Origin: Carya illinoinensis | Taxonomy: Eukaryota; Streptophyta; Magnoliopsida; Fagales; Juglandaceae | DNA length: 64,000 nt | Reading direction: 5' to 3' | Assembly: GCF_018687715.1 (NCBI RefSeq) | Contig: NC_056755.1 | Location: 35,483,001-35,547,000 of the forward strand | In this document: positions 57,991 through 64,000 of the stretch, piece by piece | Layout: each line of letters starts with the position of its first letter | Position numbering within the stretch: position 1 is the first letter of the stretch | Notes under the pieces: model-generated | The model's database searches: none | What the model was told of the DNA's origin: nothing | What the model saw: only the letters and a program-made list of their open reading frames with translations | Made by a program: the position numbers and the translations under genes

Positions 57991-58043
57991 ATATTTCACA
58001 GAAGATTTCAGCTAGCTTTAGAGAAATTAAGAATAGCATCTAA
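57975..58043 (+). promoter_or_regulatory. Upstream ORF 2 in the NAC075 leader
   Basis: A 22-codon ORF begins MHTGMNISQKIS and ends at 58043, 28 bp before the main ATG. Its ATG has a fair context (ccgccATGc). Short distance to the main start would favour reduced translation of the NAC protein. Confidence 0.45.
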
Positions 58044-58071
58044 TTCTGTAGGAAGGAAGAAAGAGCTAGCA

Positions 58072-58920
58072 ATGAATAAGAGTAGTACTACTGTGGGCTC
58101 CATCAGCAGCTCTGATCTCATCGATGCCAAGCTTGAAGAGCATCAGATGTGTGGATCCAAGCAGTGCCCCGGCTGTGGACACAAGCTCGAAGGCAAGCCG
58201 GTACGTATAAATTAAGGATATAATATTTTCTTATTATAATATTCTTATTGGCTCCAGCATAAAGATCTTTACAAACGAAGAATCACACCAAGAAAAAGAA
58301 ATATGCTTCTTGTTTTATAATGAGACTCTTATATTATTCCATACATACATGATATATGTATATAAATATATATATGTATATAGTGATTGATTGCTTTTGA
58401 TTGATTGCTTTTCATACATATAGAACAAATTTTAAATTTAATGGAAGCTAGGGTCCTCTTTTTCTTTTTTCTTGCTTTTCATCGATATCTCTTTTCTTTT
58501 TCTTTTGTTGGCTTTCATTTTTACTAATTGAGAGTTCGAATGGAGTTTCCAGGACTGGTTAGGTCTACCTGCAGGAGTGAAATTTGATCCTACAGACCAA
58601 GAATTGATAGAACACCTTGAAGCAAAGGTAGAAGCCAAAGACATGAAATCTCACCCTTTGATAGACGAGTTTATCACTACTATTGAAGGAGAAGATGGGA
58701 TTTGTTATACCCATCCTGAAAAACTTCCAGGTGATCATCAGAAAATCTCATATCATCTCTCTCTCTCTTTCTCTGATACATATATATAAATATATATATA
58801 TATATATATGCTAGTACTCATGTAATTATTTATTGTTGTTGGGTTCACTAAAAACTCTTTTGTCTCAACCGAAAATGGGACTTCATGCACTAGGTTTTTT
58901 TTTTTAATATATGCTCCTCC

Positions 58921-58953
<33 letters not shown>

Positions 58954-60812
58954 GATCATTTGTTACGACTTTCAGGATATCCCACTTGCATGTCTTGCAG
59001 TTTGTTACACCTAAGTCAACCTAACTTTGATTTTGCTACTGCTGCTGCACTTTTTCTTGCAGGAGTCACAAGAGATGGCTTGAGCAAGCATTTCTTCCAC
59101 AGACCTTCGAAAGCTTACACGACCGGGACAAGAAAGAGAAGGAAAATTCAAACCGAATGCGACTTGCAAGGGGGAGAAACAAGGTGGCACAAGACTGGAA
59201 AGACCAGGCCTGTAATGGTGAATGGTAAGCAAAAGGGGTGCAAGAAAATACTTGTGCTTTACACCAATTTTGGGAAAAATCGAAAACCCGAAAAGACCAA
59301 CTGGGTCATGCATCAATACCATCTTGGTCAGCATGAAGAAGAGAAAGAAGGGGAGCTTGTTGTTTCAAAGATATTCTATCAGACGCAGCCAAGGCAATGC
59401 AATTGGTCTGAGCGTAGTGCAACCACTGGAGAAGGAAGCAGTGAGCCGAATAGCAGGAGAGATAGTGGCAGTGGGAGTTGTTCTTCCTCCCGGGAAATGA
59501 TTCCCCAAAGAGATCATGATCAAGTTTCTCCACCACCTGGGGTTAATGCTCATCAAATGTCAGGTTACAATGCCATGGACATTCAACAATTCAAATCTGA
59601 TCACCATTTTAGCTTTGCCCCGTTCAGGAAAAGCTTTGATGAGGTATATATGATCTTTTTTCATTCGATCGATATGGTTTTTTTTATCTGAAACTTCCAT
59701 GCATGCATGGACCTTCTAAATCAAACAAATGAATAACCATGAAACAAAAAGATATATAAGAAAAAATACATTGAAATCATGAATTAATTGATCACCTAGC
59801 GCGCTTACTCAATAGCATCATGTTGTCCTTCAACATCTACAGGTAAATAGATTTGGGTACAGAACTAATGATAGAGATTTCACAACAATAAAAGCACTAA
59901 AGAAAAGAAGTCAAAAAGCTAATTACTCGTAGCACGTTGCTCTTCAACATCTACAAGTCATTAGATTTTGTCATAGCTAGAACTGGCGATGAAAACTCTA
60001 TGGACATCTCTTGATATTATTTCCGCTAATTAACCCCAGTTTAACCACGAAAAAAGATTGCAAAAAACCGAAATTAATTAATGTTCATTAATCTTGTATG
60101 TAGAAAATGGACAAGCTAGCAATTAGACCTCACGAATAACGTAGTGTCAAATAATATTGCAGGTGGGAATAGGAGAGGTTTCAACAGCAAGGGAAGCCCA
60201 AGCATCAGCTGGCACGTGCGAAGAGATGGGAGATCATCACCAGAGGCCACATCCTATGGCCCATCATGAGCATCATCACCAACAGCAGCAACATCACCAT
60301 GCGCATCATGAGATTGCAACCGCAGCCTTCCACGTCAGCGCCAGGCCTTCACATACCATTTCCACCATCATCTCTCCACCTCCCCTCCACCACACATCCA
60401 TTATTAATCTCGATCAAGACTCGTACCACATCTCCAGAATAATGCTCGAAAATGAAAATTTCCAGGTAGGTACTCATCATGAAGCAACGTAACCTCGTTA
60501 ATTTCCCTTTATTTCTGATGTCCCACAAGTAATCTGAGTCTAGTTTGTTTACTAATTATATTATTTCAGTGTGCAGTTTCTTTCGTTTCTTTAATTTTAC
60601 GAAAAAAAAGTATGAAAAAAGGACATGCGGCAGCTCGAATCGATCGAAAACTCAATAGTGAGATTAGTTTCCAATATATGAATGGGCATAACTAAAGTTG
60701 CAACTCAGTAAATTATTTTCTGAGTTTTAACCACATATACACACACACACACGGTACTCGAGTCTGAGTCGCAGCATTCATGCGTATGAATAGATATATA
60801 TATATATATATA

Positions 60813-60843
<31 letters not shown>

Positions 60844-62056
60844 CTGTGTGTGTGTGTGCATGCATGCCACATTCAGGCATAGCCAGTTGTTACGGCTTCC
60901 AATACTGTTTGCAAAAGTACTACAAACATAAAATTACATTTCATTTTTTCTTGTGTTTTGAATATGCATAAAACAGCAGCAGCAGCAACAACAGCATCCG
61001 CAGCAGCAACAGCATCATAAACTGGGAGCTGGGAGGTCTGCATCTGGTTTGGAGGAACTCATAATGGGTTGCACTTCAACTGACATCAAAGAAGTGAGTA
61101 TGAACTTAATCCTGAGACCCTTATATAATTTGTCATAATTCTACCCAAGGAGAAAAGAAAGAAAAGGGAAACAAGGATTAAAAGTGATAAAAAGAAGATA
61201 AATTAATTTCTTTATTAAATAAATTAAATTAAAGAGAGAAAACAGGACTTTTTTTTCTTTGTACTTTATCTTTTATCTTTCATTTTATTTCGGTGAGTGA
61301 TTTTATAATGATATATATACTGTATATCAACCTCCCCTTTGTAATAAAAGATGCAGGCACCTAGTTAGCTACCATATCATGAATTGGGCTTTTATAGTAG
61401 GCAAGATAATCTATTCTACCTGAATGGAAAGAGCTAAAGATGTCGATGATGAATTTCAACAGATAATTAAAAGCACAAGACAAAGTCGATTATGGAAGTT
61501 AAAAACCAGATCTCCTTATTTTCTTTTGAAAAACTTACACTAAGCTAGCTGATCGAGAGAAAATAAGAAATACACTGCGTACAAACTTTTCTAGGGGAAT
61601 TTTTTTATTATTTGCCTGCTAATATGAACTGATCCTGAAGGTCTATTAAAGCATTTTTCCATATAATCAAAGCAACATAGTTATGTATTTAATTGATCTA
61701 AGTACATGCCTAGCTTCTTCTTTATTTATTTTCTCTCTCTTTTGGAAGAAGTACTGGAATTATAGTACTAGCTTGTATTTCTTTTCCTCGTGTTTGGCGT
61801 TGGATGAAGGGCAGTACAGCAACAGACATGCATTTTTAATATTGTGGGGTACTAGGAAGGGATTAAAGAGGCGGTTCTTTCTCAGTTGTTTCCTGGGTGT
61901 ATAGTTTTCTTTTCTACAATATAAACCTAACCCTAATGTTCACATGATGCTTGCATTTTCTTGCAGGAATCATCCATCCCAAACCCTCAAGAGGCAGAAT
62001 GGTTGAAGTATTCGTCCTTCTGGCCTGACCCTGACAACCAGGATCATCATGGGTAG
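58072..62056 (+). CDS. NAC075: NAC domain transcription factor, NAC075 type
   Basis: A plant-specific DNA-binding transcription factor acting in the nucleus. The NAC073/SND2-NAC075 subgroup is linked to secondary wall and vascular programmes in Arabidopsis. Six exons are read: 58072-58200, 58553-58730, 59063-59643, 60163-60465, 60977-61093 and 61967-62056. All have GT/AG borders and yield 465 aa. A cysteine/histidine motif ([12 protein letters not shown], residues 27-38) precedes the NAC domain (about 44-215). Subdomain A includes [13 protein letters not shown], and C-D include [19 protein letters not shown] and [10 protein letters not shown] (around 141-150). Subdomain E includes [10 protein letters not shown] (181-190). 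The C-terminal activation region is rich in Ser, then His/Gln ([17 protein letters not shown] in exon 4) and poly-Gln (exon 5), and ends [18 protein letters not shown]. The MNKS start matches the family N-terminus. Intact. The long leader contains two uORFs. Confidence 0.97.
58779..58809. repeat. (TA)n microsatellite, NAC075 intron 2
   Basis: (TA)n with one aaa interruption, about 50 bp inside the intron; a second tract follows at 58921-58947. Confidence 0.85.
60794..60843. repeat. (TA)n microsatellite, NAC075 intron 4
   Basis: Two (TA)n blocks separated by gaata, next to short (CA)n (about 60737-60752) and (GT)n tracts, all within the intron that precedes the poly-Gln exon. Confidence 0.9.
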
Positions 62057-64000
62057 GAGCAAAAAAACAACAGAGAATAAAAAACAACCATACAGACAGC
62101 ATCATTATCATCATCATTAGTACTCGAAACGTTCCTCAATTCTTTTCAACTTGAGACCAAGAAAACCATGCATCCATAGTTCGGTCATTTTCTTTCTTTT
62201 TATTGGTGGCCTGGCTAAGCTCTGATGGCTCTCAACCGAACTAACTGCATGTGAAACAGTCCTGCATGTTGGAAAGAAAGAGAGAATCAAAGAAAAAGAA
62301 AAGAAACCTAGAAAGGCTGCACCGTCTTCTGCCAAACAGAAGAGAACCAAGGGCCCAAAAGAAATACAGCCCTGCATGAAAATCATCGCCATTATGATTA
62401 CAATATCATCTTTATGGATATTCTTATTGTTTTATTATTATAAGATGTTTGTATAATCTCTCTTTCTTGTTCTTTATAAACAATATACCAGAGAGTTTGT
62501 GGAGATTGTAAAAATACTTCGTTATTAATTGTTCAGGCATTACTCACTTTGATGGTACTAAAGTATAAAAAGGTGTTCAGTACTCGTATGATTTCCCTTT
62601 ATAGAAATGAGGATGGTTTAAGATCAATTCTTTAGCTCGACGGTGCTTCACTTTTCGACTTCTTCCAATATTATTTGGGGAATTTTCAATGAAACACGAT
62701 GGGTTCTCCTCGTTAGTATTAAATTAAAAGTATCTTACATGCATGGATTTCCAAAGCCTAGCTATATCCTGCCCAAGTTGAATAATAGACATTATCTGGT
62801 TTAATTACCAGATCAAATCAACTAGCTAAGTGGCCAGCATCCATGATCTCCACTTTTCTTTTCTTTAAGAAACTAAAGTACGAATAAAAAAAAATTATAG
62901 TTTCCTATAAATATTAATCCTTAATTAAGCAAGTAGAGTTCAAACGAAAGAGTGGCGCTGGATATATAGTACCGATCAAGTACTTATGTTCTTTGAAATT
63001 TTATTCGAACGCGTACGAGTCAAGCTCAAACTTTTCTCCGAAGTTCATTTTATAATCAAGAACAGCTCATGATCTATTTTCGATCAAATTCGGACTTATT
63101 CACAAACAACGTACGTAATATGATAAATTAGATTATTTATATCATATTTTACAATTTTTCTAAAACTTTTGATAAATAATATTTGTATTTTTGTGTATGG
63201 TTTATACATAAATATTTTAAGAATTATATTTATAGAGATTCAAACAAAAGGTATTGTAATAGTAAAATGATTTTCACTTGCATATTTAAATTTTTAAATA
63301 CTAAAGATCGATATTCTTAACATCAAATAAAAAATAATACTATAAAGATCTAATAAATACAAAGTAATTCGAGTTTTATATGAGATTTTATAAGTCGAAT
63401 TTAATTTTACAGGAGTTGTATTATTTAATAATGAACCATGATTTCATATTCACGAAAAGCTCATATAATAAACAAAACAAATCTAAGTTGAGTTTGTTTA
63501 AGCCAATCTCGATCTGATTGCCTAGCAGCCTTATCTATTTGGACAATGCTAGGGGTGTGAAGCCCATATTTTTATTTAGCCGTTTGATGTTTGTAATGTA
63601 ACGCCATGGTCTTGGATGGGGTTGGAAAGTTATTACCTTTCACTTAAAATCATATCTTGCAGTACAAATATAAAGTCAAATATCTCAATTACACATAGAT
63701 CTCAATGATTTAATCCAACTATTCCAAAATAATTCACTAAACAAATGATCACAAAGTCTTAGTAAAAAAAATAAACCTCTCAACATACCATGTCATCAGA
63801 CTACAACAACTTTATTGAATAATATCCTCCAATAACAATGTCATTCCTTTGTGCTTAATCTACCATACTTAAATAATCTTGTACATGCTCTCTAATCTTA
63901 ATTTTCAACTGAAACATTTAAAAAATCTGAAAAATACTGTGAAGATAAGGAATGAGTTATCAACAACTCAATAAGCAAAGCACATATATTAGTATGTAAA
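62057..64000. other. NAC075 3' UTR and downstream region
   Basis: The first 400-450 bp after the stop probably form the 3' UTR, with T-rich sequence and aataagatg-like or tataaacaata motifs near 62440-62490 as possible polyadenylation signals. Beyond that only AT-rich DNA is seen to the window end. Open frames on the minus strand at 61914-62392 are antisense to the last exon and UTR and show no domain. Confidence 0.45.

Noticed and set aside
59011..59556. Minus-strand ORFs of 63-107 codons
   Set aside because: Antisense to NAC075 exon 3, which is clearly the coding strand.
61914..62392. Minus-strand ORFs of 67 and 91 codons
   Set aside because: Antisense to the last NAC exon and 3' UTR; no domain or splice context.

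Overview
The window is plant nuclear DNA, most likely from a woody eudicot. It is AT-rich and holds intron-containing genes in a landscape of decayed retrotransposons, MITEs and (TA)n/(GA)n microsatellites. Protein content and one MITE family fit Fagales (for example Juglandaceae), but that placement is an inference and no species can be fixed from the sequence. No prokaryotic, organellar or CRISPR signal was seen.

Four host genes are well supported, and all four read end to end after splicing. A myo-inositol oxygenase gene (1651-4009, +, 11 exons, 305 aa) is followed by a gamma-glutamyltransferase of the vacuolar GGT3/GGT4 type (11071-14191, +, 7 exons, 630 aa). Convergent to the GGT, about 0.7 kb away, is the AP-4 adaptor sigma subunit gene (14895-21269, -, 4 exons, 142 aa). 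At the right end is a NAC075-type NAC transcription factor (58072-62056, +, 6 exons, 465 aa). From memory, the Arabidopsis homologues of the GGT and the NAC lie almost side by side on chromosome 4, so the present 44-kb separation would be an old neighbourhood stretched by transposons. The four genes do not form a pathway: MIOX feeds UDP-sugar and ascorbate metabolism, GGT degrades glutathione conjugates, AP4S sorts vesicle cargo, and the NAC factor belongs to the secondary-wall group.

Layout. 1-1.6 kb: MIOX upstream with a fold-back MITE. 4.2-11 kb: Tourist-like MITE, hAT-like repeat, a 5'-truncated LINE with a 19-bp target duplication, GC-rich islands and a tRNA-derived SINE. 15.7-21.1 kb: AP4S intron 1, filled with a same-strand LINE that itself carries a MITE. 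22-27 kb: a crippled Ty3/gypsy element (- strand) hit by a MITE and by a LINE 3' stub. 27-32 kb: unclassified AT-rich DNA. 32.3-35.6 kb: Ty1/copia remnant (- strand). 37.5-51.7 kb: a three-level nest, with a Ty1/copia element that has both LTRs inside a + strand LINE, itself inside a nearly full-length - strand LINE. 51.7-58 kb: NAC upstream region with fold-back MITEs, a SINE and pyrimidine-rich leader. 62-64 kb: NAC downstream region.

I saw no new enzymatic system. The most informative observations are the datable nested insertions, the MITE copies whose excision restores host-element reading frames, the tandem CAG acceptors at the poly-Q exon of the NAC gene, the overlapping upstream ORFs in its leader, and the transposon-loaded AP4S intron with an unusual splice donor. 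Exon coordinates were assigned by eye from splice consensus, reading frame and family similarity.
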